DNA from: Diplosphaera chodatii
Lineage: Eukaryota; Chlorophyta; Trebouxiophyceae; Prasiolales; Stichococcaceae
Direction of reading: 5' to 3'
Length of the DNA: 64,000 bases
Assembly (NCBI GenBank): GCA_032358165.1
Contig: JAALGY010000014.1
Location: 930,001-994,000 of the forward strand
Within the stretch, counting starts at the first letter, position 1. Each line of letters begins with the position of its first letter. A program made the translations under genes and the position numbers. Below the pieces are notes generated by a model. It ran no database searches, was not told where the DNA came from, and saw only the letters and a list, made by a program, of their open reading frames with translations. Below, one piece after another: positions 35,425 to 47,156 of the stretch.

Positions 35425-38400
35425 CTATCTGTCCAGCCCCGCCGCTGCCACCAGCTCCTCCAACTCCTGCAGCCGCTCCTTCACCGCCTCGCCAACCTGC
35501 CGCGGCAACAGCACATGCACCTGGTGACCTGCCGCACGGCTGCAGCTGCCACACCATTGTGACACAGGACGGTTGGGTGGACACAGGCGGTCCCCATGCA
35601 TGCGCCATGCCGGAAAAGCGCAGCCAGGTCAAGGTTCAGCGGCCTCGCGTGAGCCCTTCCCGTGCAGCTGACTGGAGCGAGGCCCCCGGCGGCTATGATG
35701 CACCGCGCGTGCTGGGACAGCGCACAATTGGGTGTGGTCCGGGGAACAGCGTCCAGGGGTGTTGTGCACATTCACCTGGCTGGCGAGCTCCTCTGCAGGC
35801 AGCGTGGCGCTGTCCTCCAGCGGCACCGGCATCCCCAGCCTCGCCAGCCGCGAGCCCGGCCCTGCAGCGGCAAAGCGACCAGGGCATCCGGCAGATGCAC
35901 ACATGAATCAGCTGACACACGGGTGACGGCAAGCCGCCGGCCACAGCTGCGCCACACACCCCCGACTGCATATCGTGCACATGCGCATCACAAATCCCTA
36001 TCACACCCCGCACCGCACCGCAGCGCAGCAATCATCAGGAAGCCGTCCTCCTTGCCGTCCACACCACCCCTCAGCACTGCATGATCACACATCTCCTAAA
36101 CCCTGAACTCGCACCGCAGCGCAGCATCAGGAAGCCGTTCTCCTTGCCGTCGATGCGCCGCGGGAGGAAGCGCTTGTGCTCCGCCGCCTTGCGTGGGTCC
36201 GTCAGCCCCGCCGCCACCCGGCAGCTGATCTGCGCCATATTGGGGAACATCATTCATCTATATGTAGCAGCGGGTGCGGTATGTCATGAGTGGCTATTGG
36301 CAACCTGCTCAACTGCGCATGTCGAAGACCTGCGGCCAGCCTGCAGCCACTCCGCGCAGCACCGCAGCTGCATGTCTGGTCTGCACTGGCGACTGCATGT
36401 GACGCAGCACCCACCAGGGTCTCGAAGGCGGCGGCGCCCGCGTCCGACTCCCGCACCCCCGGCTGCGCGAACAGCAGCGCCTCCCAGACCTGCCTGGCCT
36501 GTAGGAAAGACCGCAGCACAGCTGAGTGGAAGGCCCCTGCATCTCTGCTGACTGATGCACGGCGAGTCCTGCCACAGACGAGATGAGGAGCACGGCAGAA
36601 ACCTGCATCCAGAGGAAGGGAAGAAGGCAAGGGCACTGTGTACATGTACGTGTAAGGAGACGGGCCGCACCTGCGGCCTGCTGATGCGCAGCTCGGCCTG
36701 CGCCCGGGCCGCGAGGTGCGGGGCCATGCGCAGCCGCCTGGCTGCGCCCGCCACCTCATCCGCCGCTGCGGCTGCAGTCCCATTCACGACGGCTGGAGTC
36801 CCGTCGGCAGCTGGGGTCCCATTTGCTGTCGGCGCCGCTGCGGAGGCGGCGGCAGAGGTGGCTGCGGGCGCTGGCGCCGCTGCTGCCGGCGCTGCTTCTG
36901 GGGTTGCTGCTGCTGAGGCTGTTGGCGCTGATGCCGCGGCCGGCTCTGCTGCGCTGCTGACCAGCTCTGCTGCCGCCTGCGGTTCAACAGAAATCAAGCT
37001 ATGTTAGATGACACTCCGAGCAGAGGTTGGCTATAGGTTGCCAGCCGGGCTGTTGCCACTGAGGTAGGGCCTGATAGTGTTTTGGTCCATTTCAGCCTCT
37101 CTCTGTGTCGGATGAACTACGATGCGCAACAGTCTACACACGCGTTGGGTCTGAATGTGGGGTTGGTGCTTGAACGCGGCACTGCAGTGAACCAGCTCAG
37201 GGTGCAGGCTGGGACAGCAGGTGAAGGGCTCACCCGCTGCGCCGCCTGCGCCGCCCAGGGCAGCGCGGCCATCGCCGCCAGGTCGCGCCGGTCCCGCAGC
37301 TTCCTCAGCGCCGGCGCCGGGTCCTCAATCTGCGCAGGATATGGAATTCAGTATTGAAACAGGGGCAAGGAGCAGCAAAGGATTGCCCGTGCATAACGTC
37401 CTTTTAGACTGTAAGAATACCTCTAGACTGTGCCACCTGCCTGCAGAGGAAGCCCGCGAGCAGCGCAGCGCAAAGCTCTCTTGACCTATTTCATGTCAGA
37501 ACACTCCTACAATGGCAAGGGTGCTCACCACAACGTCCAGTGCGTCCCGCTGCTGCGCCGTCAAGTGCACCGCCTTCAACAGCGCATCACAGCAGCATGG
37601 TTGGAATGAGGCATTCAGGAAGGCCATGACTGCGGACGCCCACCACGACGTCCAGGGCGTCGCGCTGCTGCGCCGTCAGGTGCGCCGCCTCCAGCAGCGC
37701 GGCGCCGACGCCGCGGCGCTGGTGCGGCGGCAGCACCAGCAGCTGCGCCAGCCGCAGCCGGCTCCGGTCCGGCCACGCGTAGAACTCGCAGGTGGTCGCG
37801 AAGCCCACCTGCGCAGCAGCACGGCGCGGGTGGAGGGTGGTACCTTGCTGCATGACACCCGAAGGCTGACCAGGCGGTCGCTGCTACCAGCCTGTTGCCC
37901 CTGCCCTGCCCTGCCAAGCTGCTGCAGTAGATTGGTGAAGTAGCCCGCTGGGATGCTGCTGCACAGCAGGGCAGAGCTGCCGGCTGACCAACAGCACGCC
38001 GCTGGCGCTGCCGTGATGCCAGCGCACTTTCCGAAGACAATGCTCACAATGATCTGCCCGGCTGCCGTGGTCTCCACCGCGGTGTACAGCTCCCACCGCG
38101 GGTCGATGCCGCCCGCGCTGTCGTCGATGAAGTTGGCCGCGTCGATGAAGAAGATCAGCAGCGGCTGCAGCCGGCCGTGCAGGTCCTGCGAGTACATGGC
38201 GCCAGATTGGGGGTCCGGGCTCGTCAGCTGAGGACGTACAACACGGGCAGTGTGTTCCTGATCACAGTGCGGCCCCAGTGGACATACAAACATGCCTCTG
38301 CCTGGTGCTGTGCCACTCATTCCTGCAGCCTCGCAAGCTGGCGGCGCATCGCTCTGTGCAGCAGTCCCTGCCCGGTGCACTGAGCAGTGCTCAGCTCTGC

Positions 38401-39443
38401 AGCCGCGGCCTCACCCGCACGTACTGGTTCGCCTCCGCCAGGCGGTGGCGGTAGATGGACACTGTTGCGCCGCCCTTCAGGGGCTGCTCGCACAGCGGGC
38501 TGCCCAGCTGCATGGCGTCCAGCGGCCGCGCCGGCGCCTCAAACTCCTGAGACGACAGCCGCAGAACATGACACCCGTCGAGTCAGCCATCCCCAGAGTG
38601 CTGCGTCTCTGGACGAGCTGGTTGCCTCCTTGGCAGGCAGGAGGCTTGCGCAGACTGCGGTGTGCGCCCACCCGGCAGCGGCTGACCTGCATCGGCTTCC
38701 GCTGGGGCCAAGGTGTCGGCACGCCCCGCCATGCAGGGACGGGTGGTGGTAGGCGGCGGACTCACCGCGCGGCTGGGGGCGAAGCCCTTGGGGAACCAGG
38801 GTGCCAGGGCGGCCAGCACGTCGGTGGCGCCCGGTGGCGGGCGCCGCAGCTGCGGCCGCATCTGCAACACAGAGCTCCAGCAGTTGGAATGCTTCCAGGG
38901 TGCCGGTGCATGCTGCTGCTCATCTGTGTCTTGTGACCATGTGCGTGCAACCAGGCAGCAGATGACACAGATGTCCTTGGTACCACAGCAGTGTGATCAG
39001 CACCTCGGGAGCATGGCGGAGTCGCGTGGTAATGACGCTTATGGCTAACGACGCCGGATCGGCGCATTGCGCCATCACGCATGTGCATGCAAGTGTGTCT
39101 TGAAACATACATATGGGACACCAGACAGCTCATTCACCTCCACGAAGGCGCGGAAGTCGGCCTGGCTGAAGTACAGGTCCAGTCCGAAGCCGTCGACCTC
39201 GTCCCAGCCCTCTATGCGCTCCGCATCCCCAAACACCTGGTGGCACATGTCCGGCGGGAAGGCGGCGGCGGACGTCAGGGAGCCGCCGGCCGCCGCTGCG
39301 GCGTCCAGCAGGTGGAAGCGCAGCACCTCGTTGGCATCCAGCCCCGCCTCATCCGCCTCTTCATACTCCGAATCGCTGTTGTCATTTGTATCAGCTCCCA
39401 GTCTCGGCCGCTTGGCAGCACGTGCGCCGTTCAGATCCTCCAT
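35425..39443 (-). CDS. HAT1: Histone acetyltransferase type B catalytic subunit HAT1
   Basis: HAT1 acetylates newly made histone H4 (Lys5/Lys12), usually with an RbAp46/48-type partner, before chromatin assembly. Eleven exons join in phase to 531 residues: 39138-39443, 38766-38861, 38415-38546, 38048-38185, 37644-37808, 37234-37329, 36671-36976, 36415-36498, 36115-36229, 35776-35861 and 35425-35496. The Hat1 N-terminal domain covers about 50-178 ([19 protein letters not shown]). The catalytic part has [17 protein letters not shown] (about 183), then [19 protein letters not shown], and the acetyl-CoA loop QRRGVG at 254-259. IEDP at 280-283 aligns with the general-base Glu-Asp of known HAT1 proteins. 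Exon 7 carries an alanine-rich insertion of about 75 residues not usual in the family. A KRPR patch near residue 11 may be a nuclear signal. An ATG at 39443 is the only good start. Confidence 0.93.
37524..37590 (-). other. Partial duplicate of HAT1 exon 5 inside the next intron
   Basis: About 65 bases inside the HAT1 intron between exons 5 and 6 match the 3' end of exon 5 (about 37,644-37,705) with roughly 80% identity. The copy reads [16 protein letters not shown] against [16 protein letters not shown] in the exon, in an open frame. It is followed by GTGAGC, a better splice donor than the GTGGGC used by the original. No good acceptor is visible before it. Confidence 0.7.
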
Positions 39444-39910
39444 TGTTGGTTGCACAGGCGATCAGCGGTGTGCGAGCATGCTTGTGTGGCCGGCGATTTG
39501 AATGGTGGGTGCATGCGCAAATTGTGCAGCGGTGCTACAGGGTATGTTTAATGACATGCATGAAGGCAGCCTGCAGGCTGCAGCCCACTCTGCGATCCAA
39601 AGCTGGCTGGCGGTCAGGGTCGTCTTCTGAGCTTGTTATCTGCTGCTCCAGCTGCTGTTTGCTGTTTCCCTAGCTGTACCTCTGACGCCGACCACATCTT
39701 GTGTGCGCACCGTGTGACCCGCTCTGCAGCATTGCATCTGCGCAGCTCTCGGTACCTTCAGCAGGAAGAAGCACTGACTACCTTGCAGTACTGACAACGC
39801 GTGTCTGCCATGACACAGGGTTAGCACCCCGCGAATGGTGGGCGACGCTGTGTGCTGCGGCCAGACATGCATTGTGGAGGGTTGACCATGCCGCCACGGA
39901 CGTACACGAC
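39444..39910. promoter_or_regulatory. Divergent intergenic region, HAT1 / SLX9-like
   Basis: About 470 bases separate the HAT1 start (minus strand) from the proposed SLX9-like start (plus strand). No other exon was seen, so it probably acts as a shared bidirectional promoter. No clear TATA box was found. Confidence 0.5.
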
Positions 39911-41129
39911 ATGCACTGCCCATCGCAGGTGAAGAAGCGCGTGCAGAAGGCCAAGCGCCGCAGGTCGCAGTCGAAGGTGCGTGCCGCAATCACGGGCGAT
40001 CAGACACTTACCGGCATTCGGTGCAACGCACACCACCAGCCAGCGCCTGGCGCGCCGCCAACAGTCATGTGCTTCACGATGACTTGCAGGCGACCGGAAC
40101 AGCGGCCGGCGACGATGACGCGCCCGCATCAGAGGGCCCTGCGCCGCCGCAGCACGTCCTGCGCAAGCTGGCCAAGCAGCAGCAGTTCATGCAGAGTGAG
40201 CCGCAGCGTACTGCTGCAGATCCGAGCTCTGCTGCCTTCAGGTTGTGCTCTCACCGTGTGGCCGCAGCGGAAGAGGCGCTCACCCTCTGCTGTGTTGCCT
40301 GCGTGCGGCATGTCCCTGAGTCATGCCAAGGGCCGTGTCTCTCACTGGCGCAGAGATCGTGGTGAACCGTCCAGTCCTGGGCGTCCGCAGCGGCCTCAAA
40401 AAGGTGCGCACTCTTCAACAGTGCCAGCTGAGGGAGCTTCCGTGCAGCTGGCAGCAGAGAAAAGTATCAGAGGGCAAGCACGGAGCTAGGCCATTGTGCA
40501 TGACCAACCTTGCTGCTGCTGCACCGGTTAATGCTGCCGCATGGACGCTGCTCACAGCAATGGCTGCACACGTCGCAGCGGGCGAAGCAGAAGCGCAAGC
40601 CGCTGTCCCCGGCGCTGGGCGACCTGTCGCTGCTGTCGGCGTCGCTCAGGGCGGCGGCGGCGGAGGACGGCGGCAAGGGGGAGAAGAAGCTGCGGGGGCT
40701 GGGGGTGGGCGGCGCCAGGCAGCGCACCCGCATCACGTGCGCTGAACCCCAGCCAGGCTTGACGGCATATGGCGTGTGGTTGTAGTATTACTCGGTGCTG
40801 GGTGAAGGTGCTGCTTGTGAATGCTAGGTACCGGGTTCAGCGGTGGCCTGTGTAAGTACTCTACCGTCACCTTCTTTCAAGTCAAAGCAACTTGATGACA
40901 CATATGAAGCACTGTGGCATATCGCTGTAGGGACAGAGAGACGACGCGGCTGCAGCAGGTGCTGGCGCACCCGCAGTTCGTGGCGGACCCCGTTGCAGCA
41001 GTCACCGCGCACCTGGCGGCCACGCTGCCGCCGGCGCCGCCGGCGCCGAAGCCAGCGCGGAAGCAGCAGCAGGGGCCTGGCAGCAGGAAGGCCCGGCAGC
41101 GCGCCGCCAGACAGATGGACACCGCCTGA
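39911..41129 (+). CDS. SLX9: SLX9-like ribosome biogenesis protein
   Basis: Five exons join in phase to 192 residues: 39911-39976, 40090-40195, 40354-40403, 40579-40736 and 40931-41129. The N-terminus is strongly basic (KKRVQKAKRRRSQSK), fitting nucleolar targeting. The middle has VLRKLAKQQQFMQ and LGDLSLLSASLRAA. The C-terminal part has the hallmark ETTRLQQVLAHPQFVADP followed by AAVTAHL, resembling the end of SLX9/FAM207 proteins, which act in pre-40S export and ITS1 processing. The tail is again basic (ARKQQQGPGSRKARQRAAR order approximate). The length fits the family (about 170-230). The first ATG is uncertain: the exon could begin at an acceptor (CATCGCAG at 39,928) with a start exon further upstream. 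Confidence 0.65.
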
Positions 41130-41698
41130 CTGCCACTTTGTGCGGGCGCTAGCAAGCGCAGCATGAAAGGCAGGGGAGGGCGGCGGTAGCAGAAACAGTA
41201 ACAGCAGGCTGGCAGCTGTCGACAGGGCACAATGGCAGGCGCACATGCCCCTGGTGAAAGGATGTGCCAGCAGATGTGTGGAGCTGGAGTACAGCAGCAG
41301 TTGGTTTTAAAAAGTTTCGTAGTGGTCCATTCCAGCCAGTCAAGTGTGTTGTGGGCAGTGACTTCTGATGTCCGAGATGCATCTGGCGTCGCAACGGTTG
41401 CAACGTGTCTGAGAAACCTGCAACCACTCGAGGGTCTAAATGCAGTCAGTCGTACTGAAGAGCTCATGTATCAAGGTCCCTGTACGGCTGGGGTCGTTGG
41501 CAGCAAAAACCACTGACTGACCGTTCACCAGCGGGCTGGCCCAAGGGGGTTAACACAACGGTGCTTTGTGACATGCACATCGCAGCCGATGCCCCCTCAA
41601 GCAGGCAGCTTCTGCCTGCTTTGCAGCCATGGGGCGACGCACGCTGCGCTTACATTCATGCACACTGCGCGCTGTGTTGAGCGACCGCCGCGGCCGCC
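41130..41698. other. Intergenic region between convergent genes
   Basis: Holds the 3' ends of the SLX9-like gene (+) and the FLYWCH-like gene (-). No exon was seen on either strand. Confidence 0.5.
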
Positions 41699-44600
41699 CT
41701 ACTGCTGCATTGGCTGCGGCTCCTGCTCATGCTGCGGCGGCGGCGGCGGCTGCTGCTGCTGCTGCATCTGCTGCTGCTCCTGCAGCTGGCCGGCCGCCAG
41801 CAGGGAGTCCAGGGGCGGCCCCACAGCGCCCGCCTCGGCGAAGCCCGGCTGCGGCAGCTCCACCGCGCCCGGGTCCCCGGGGTCTGCATACGCCCCCTGG
41901 CCGCCGTGCACGCCCCCCTGCAGCGGCGCCGAGGCGGCGGCGGCGGCGACGGGGTAGGGCAGCTGCGCCGCCGGATGGGCCGCCGGCGGCTGCACCGCCA
42001 TCTGCACCGCCTGGGAACAACACATGCACGGCCCTTCAGCTGGACCAACTTTGGCGACAGTCAAGCTGCAAGGTTGCACTGACTTCTGGCGCTCAATGGC
42101 GCTCCCTCATGTACTGCACAGCTAAGAAATCTGTATGTCTGTCAGTTCAAGAAAGGACCAACCTCTGAGCCTGATGGCGGCAGCAGGCTGGCGGGCAGCG
42201 CCGCGGGGTGCGGCAGCGGCAGCTGCTGCGGATGGCCCGCCGCCGCCTGCTGCGGGGTGTGCGCCGCGTACTGCCCAACCTGCATGCCCCCGCACACGAG
42301 GGGGTGTCATTCAGGTCACTCAGCCCTGAAGTTGTCTGCGCTAGAGAGGTACATCACAGCCCTGCACCTGGCTGGCGACCGCTGTGCCAGGGAAGATGTA
42401 ATGCAGTGTATTTGTTCCTTGTGCTTTTGATTTTTATTACACAAGTTTGACAGCCTGCATTTCGTGCAGAATGGCCATGTAGACGGGAGGGTAGTTGCCT
42501 GCACCTGAGCAGCAGGTGGTCCGATGGGCGCCGCCGCCAGGCCCGCCGCCGCCGCGACCTCGCCTGCAGCATAGGAGTATGCGCTCATGCACTCCTGTGT
42601 CTCGAGATTGCCTCTGCATTGAAACCACAGGCAGGCTCCGGCCATTCCCCGCAGCATGCATCCCAATGCGCAGGCTTGTGGAAGCATGTGAACAGGCACA
42701 TGACGGCGCCGTTGCAACCTGACAGCAGGTGCCCTAGCGACAGGGGCGGCGACCATGGCGCCTAGGGCACACCCTGCCCCCATCTGCCAGAGGGTCAGTC
42801 TCCGTTTCGCAGGGATCAATTGCTCCCTTTCTGCCCTCCTTTCCTCATATTGTTTCCTTCGCACTGCCGCAACCAGCGGCGCGGCGTCAGCGGCAGTGCC
42901 GGGCGCCATGGAGGCGGTGGACTGCCCGAACCCTGTCCCAAATGCCAAATAGCACACACCCCTGGACAGCCTGGACACCCCCACAGCACCCCAACCTGGC
43001 GGTGCGGCGTCGGCGGCGATGGCGGGCGCCATGGAGGCGATGCGCTGCCACAGGGCCTCCAGGGTGGGCGCCACCACGGCCAGCAGCGCGCGGTGCGTCT
43101 CGGGCGGCGCCGCCGCCAGCGCGTTCAGCACCCGCTGCGCCGTGTCGTGCACCTGAGGGTTGGTAACCAGGGGATCCTTGAACAACACTTCATGACCATT
43201 GAGCACCACACAACCCACCTCCCCATCTGGATCCATTTCATCAGCAGCTGCGACCCTAGCGATGCATATGCAGGGCGGCTTGGGCGATCAGTCGGCTGCC
43301 CAGCCGCGTCCACAGCACAGCAGCTCGCCTGGGGCTTTCTGTGGCTGTCAACTAAAACATGAGGTCATGACCCCATCTGGCAGGCGTCCCCCGCCATGCT
43401 TGCCTGATGACGACCTGCACGTGACGCTTGGCACCACGCGCGCATGATGCAACAAATGTGAAGCCTGTCGCCCTGACATGGGAGTGCCCACCTGCACCAG
43501 GGTGTGCGGGGCGCGGGCTGACGGCGCGCTGATGCGCTGCCGCCTCGCGGGCGGCGCCGCTTCCGCCCCCTGCTCCGCCGCCGCCATGTGCACCCCGCCG
43601 CCGGCCGACCCGTCCGCCAGCATCGCGCTGTACGTCGCCGACTGCACCGGCGTCTGCGGGCCAAGGATCATTGGTGCGCCAGTGCCACAGCAGTGGCATG
43701 TGCCAGTGGGGTTTGCAGCCCTTGTGTGCTGGGTTCGAGCATGGCAGCATGCTGTGCAGGGACACAGCACACAGAGAGCCCATTGGCTGCCCATCTACAT
43801 CGGCTTCAAACAAACAGATGCGGTATAGGTGCTGATGAGATGGGGGGCTGCCGCACCTGGGGCCCACCCAGCGCTGCGGGGTGGGTGACGGGGGAGCCGT
43901 CGGGCGGCGGCGGGTACGAGTCCAGCCGCTTGGCGATGTTGTCGATGTCCTGCGTCTTCAGCAGGTAGTCCCTGCAAGGAGCCAGCCGAACATGAAGTTG
44001 GAGCGAGATCAGAGGGACTGACCAGCTGCGAGGCGATGTGCAACCTCACAATGCAAAGTACAACCTGGTGTGAACAGGTGACACCCGTCTATGCAGCGGG
44101 ACGCCTGCCAGTGGCACGGCGCGCACATGCTTGCAATGTGAGCATGACGTGGCATGGCGCGGTCCCTCTGCATGCAGGGTGACCCCCATCACATCCAACA
44201 ACTACCTTTGTGCGGCGGGGTAGGTCTTGAGGCGCGCCTCGAACTCGTCCTCGGTCAGCGCCTCGCCATTGCACACCGCCGCCCGGATGTAGCCCTGGTT
44301 GTGCTTCAGGATCTCCGCCCGCGCTGCAGATACACATGCCAACATGCTCGGTGGACAGCCCAGGCTGGCGCCATGGTATCAGTGAAGCCAGGAGCATTGG
44401 CGGCTATGCCGCACCTCCTCTTTTGACAATGCGTCAGGCCCCAACCCACCCCCTCTACCCTTGATGTCATGCCATGAACACGCGGTGGACAGTGCGCACG
44501 GAGGTTGGCGCGCAGCTGCGCGGCCACCCACAGCTTGGCGGACTGCGAGATGTGCGTCGCCATGGCCAGCCGCGGGTTGGCGGCGGCCGCAGCGCAGCCG

Positions 44601-46456
44601 GGGCCATGCACCACGACGCCCGCCTGCACAGCATGACAGGTTTTTCTGTAGGTGGCATCACGCCAGTCATGAAATGAAACCAGCAAACATCCCCAAGCCG
44701 TGGCGCGGCGCATAGGACTGGGCCCCGAATTCAAGACCAGGCGTCCAGTGCATGATGCTTGGCCACTTTGTTCCAGTGCGCTTGCTGCCTGATCAAGTGC
44801 AACGGTGCTTGCTCTGTCCACACTGCTGTGCTGTGCTGGTGCAGTGTGGAACTCCTTTGTGAGTCGGCACACGCCTCAGACTGCGGCATGCACTGCAAGC
44901 CGCCCTGTTGCATTGGATGCCAAATGGTCCTGTACGCTGCATTCTTAGTGCACCCTCAACCCTGTCTGCAGCCCCACCTTATTGGCATGCTGCGTGCTGC
45001 CCAGCCAGGTGATGCGTGCAGCGTCTGGCTCCGACACCGGCCGCGCCACCTTGAACCGAACCTGCGCAGCGCACAGCATGTGGGAATGGATCGATCGTGA
45101 GCTGCCAGCAGGGCACCTCCTCTCGGGCAGCAGGCAGGCGGCACACGGGCGCGAGTCAGATCAACGCTCATGTCAGCCATGGCAGCGAACGACTCTGCTG
45201 ACTTCATCACATCGACTGAGCCTCTTTCGGCTTGCACGCCACATCCATAAATCAAGGCCAAATGGCAATACAAATAAACCAACTACAGTATATACACGAG
45301 ATTTTTCTATAGTTAGCAGTTTTTAAACCACCTGGCAGCCCACGCGGGCGCCCTCCCCCCGGGCGCGCTTGTTCTTGCGCTTTGGGTTGGCGGGGGGTGC
45401 GGCCGCTCCGCTGCCGTCTGCAGGCCACAGTTGCCTCAGGCATCAGTCATCTCAGGGATGCATTACATGATGTGGACGACAGCTCATTAGGATGCACATG
45501 CAGCAGGGTATGATATCGCCAAGACATCGCAGCAGCCGAAACCCCTTGCGCACCTGCAGCCAGGCCCTCCGGCCCAGGCTGGCTCTCCATGCCGGAGGCA
45601 GCGCCGTCTGCGGCGGTGCCATCCGCTGCGCTCGTGCTCTGGGCGCTGCAAAGTGCACGCAGCGTTGGTGGTCACAGCAGTGCTCAATAAAGTAATGCAT
45701 GCAAGAATTGGGTTGTTGGCTCGCTGCTGCGGAGTAACACAAGCAATTGTGATGTTTCGACGATAGGCAGATTGCTACAGAGTGTCTACTGCTGTTCAGG
45801 GCCGCTTGGGCAACTACAGCAGCAATGGGACGCACGGGACGGAGTCGTCCTCGGGGCCGTGCACGCAGTGGTAGATGCGGAACTCGGAGTGGCTGTCCTT
45901 GCGCGTCGCCTTCTGCAGCTGCTCCGGCTTCTTGGTCTGGCCCCCTCGCACGTAGAAATTGCACGCGCCCCTGCGGACCACAGCAGCTTGATTGGAATGC
46001 TGCTCCCGCCCAGCACAGTCAGATGAGCTGAGATGTTTCAGAGCTGCAACCCCGCTCGCGCTGCTGTTCTCGCACCATCCAGCCGCTGTCATACTCAGCT
46101 GTGTCACAGCCAGCAGAAGACTGCAGCTACTAAGAGCGCCATGCCATGCGCTGTCGCGGGAGGGTTATCTGCGCAATTGCTGCTGCCCCCTTGCTGGTTG
46201 AAATGCCATCAAGGGGTGCACAGACACAGCGCAACCCCGTCTGTGCTGTTGCAAGGCTACATGTAGCACTGCACCTGGCCTCCTCGCCGGTAATGAAGTC
46301 CCGGACTCGGTCCCAAGGTATCTTAGCCTGCTGCACGGTCATGGCCTCGGCCTTGTCGCCGCCGGTGGGCGGCGGCCGGTGGCTGACGGGCGTCCACTGC
46401 AGCTCGAAGTAGGAGAAGTGGCCCGGCGGGGGGCTCTGCATCGCCAGCTCCGCCAT
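41699..46456 (-). CDS. Nuclear protein with FLYWCH/WRKY-GCM1-like zinc module, related to Mutator-type transposase N-termini
   Basis: Thirteen exons join in phase to 580 residues: 46275-46456, 45836-45970, 45554-45645, 45332-45417, 44978-45061, 44500-44623, 44206-44323, 43857-43971, 43492-43653, 42996-43152, 42505-42563, 42163-42279 and 41699-42010. Residues about 45-105 form a first module (VRDFITGEEARGACNFYVRG, then RIYHCVHGPED). A nuclear signal PKRKNKRAR lies at 148-156. Then comes GCQVRFKVARP with a Cys/His set C96, C164, H190, H199, suiting a C2H2 zinc fold as in FLYWCH/WRKY-GCM1 domains. Residues about 235-295 (AEILKHNQGYIRAAV; RDYLLKTQDIDNIAKRL) resemble the segment preceding the catalytic core in Mutator-like transposases, but no transposase core follows. 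The C-terminus is Pro/Ala/Gln-rich (EQQQMQQQQQPPPPP), as in transcription regulators. A domesticated transposase-derived DNA-binding protein is an inference. Confidence 0.55.
42879..42920 (-). other. Partial duplicate of exon 10 of the FLYWCH-like gene
   Basis: About 40 bases within intron 10 repeat the 3' end of exon 10 (43,001-43,044). On the minus strand both read ASMAP-two residues-ADAAP. As with HAT1, the copy lies downstream of the exon, in the intron, and ends at a GTTGCG that could serve as a donor. Confidence 0.6.
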
Positions 46457-47156
46457 CTTGCAACGCCCTTCGCCGTTGGGATGCACGTCAGCTGGGGAGC
46501 TGTCCCACACTGGCCTGTGCCCTGCTGCACACTCAGCGGCCGTCAGCGGCCGAGGGCACGGCTCCAAAATTGCCAAGCTGTCGGCCCGGCTTTCGCGCTT
46601 AAACTTCGCTGCGTTGTGGTGCGCTCCGTGGTGCAAAGCTCAGGGTGCCTCAGCCCTCAGGGCTTTAGTGGCAGCAGGAAGCCCCACGGCAGGGCATGGG
46701 CAGCAGCCACCTACCAGGGTGCCGCTTGAGCACTTAAGCAGAGTCAGGGGCCCTTTCAATAATGCTGTGCATCAACCCACGACGCTATCTCTCCCGAAGC
46801 AGTTCTCCTGAACATACACCACATGCTCTCTACAGCACCCATCTGCTGACCCGATACCCTCTCGACTGAAGCCCTCTGAAGCTGCTAGTGTTGTACAACA
46901 ATAGCATATTGGTACATGCCTGGATATCTTGCCACTTCGTTGGATTCCCACTGCATGAATAGACTTCCCCAATGCAGCACGACGCCCGTGAGTGAAGCTA
47001 GCTACCTATGTGGCGTGTTGGTATGCACCTGAGTGGTCTGCACAGCAGGCCATGCTTTTGTGCCGGCGCATTCTGGAGCATTATCGCTGTAGGACCTGCT
47101 CAGGAGCCCGCAGTGCCGGTGTAGCCGCCACTACTGGCGGCGTGCACTGGGAATCT
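46457..47156. other. Intergenic region
   Basis: Upstream of the FLYWCH-like gene (-) and downstream of the MPDU1-like gene (-). No supported exon. It should contain the promoter of the former. Confidence 0.4.
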
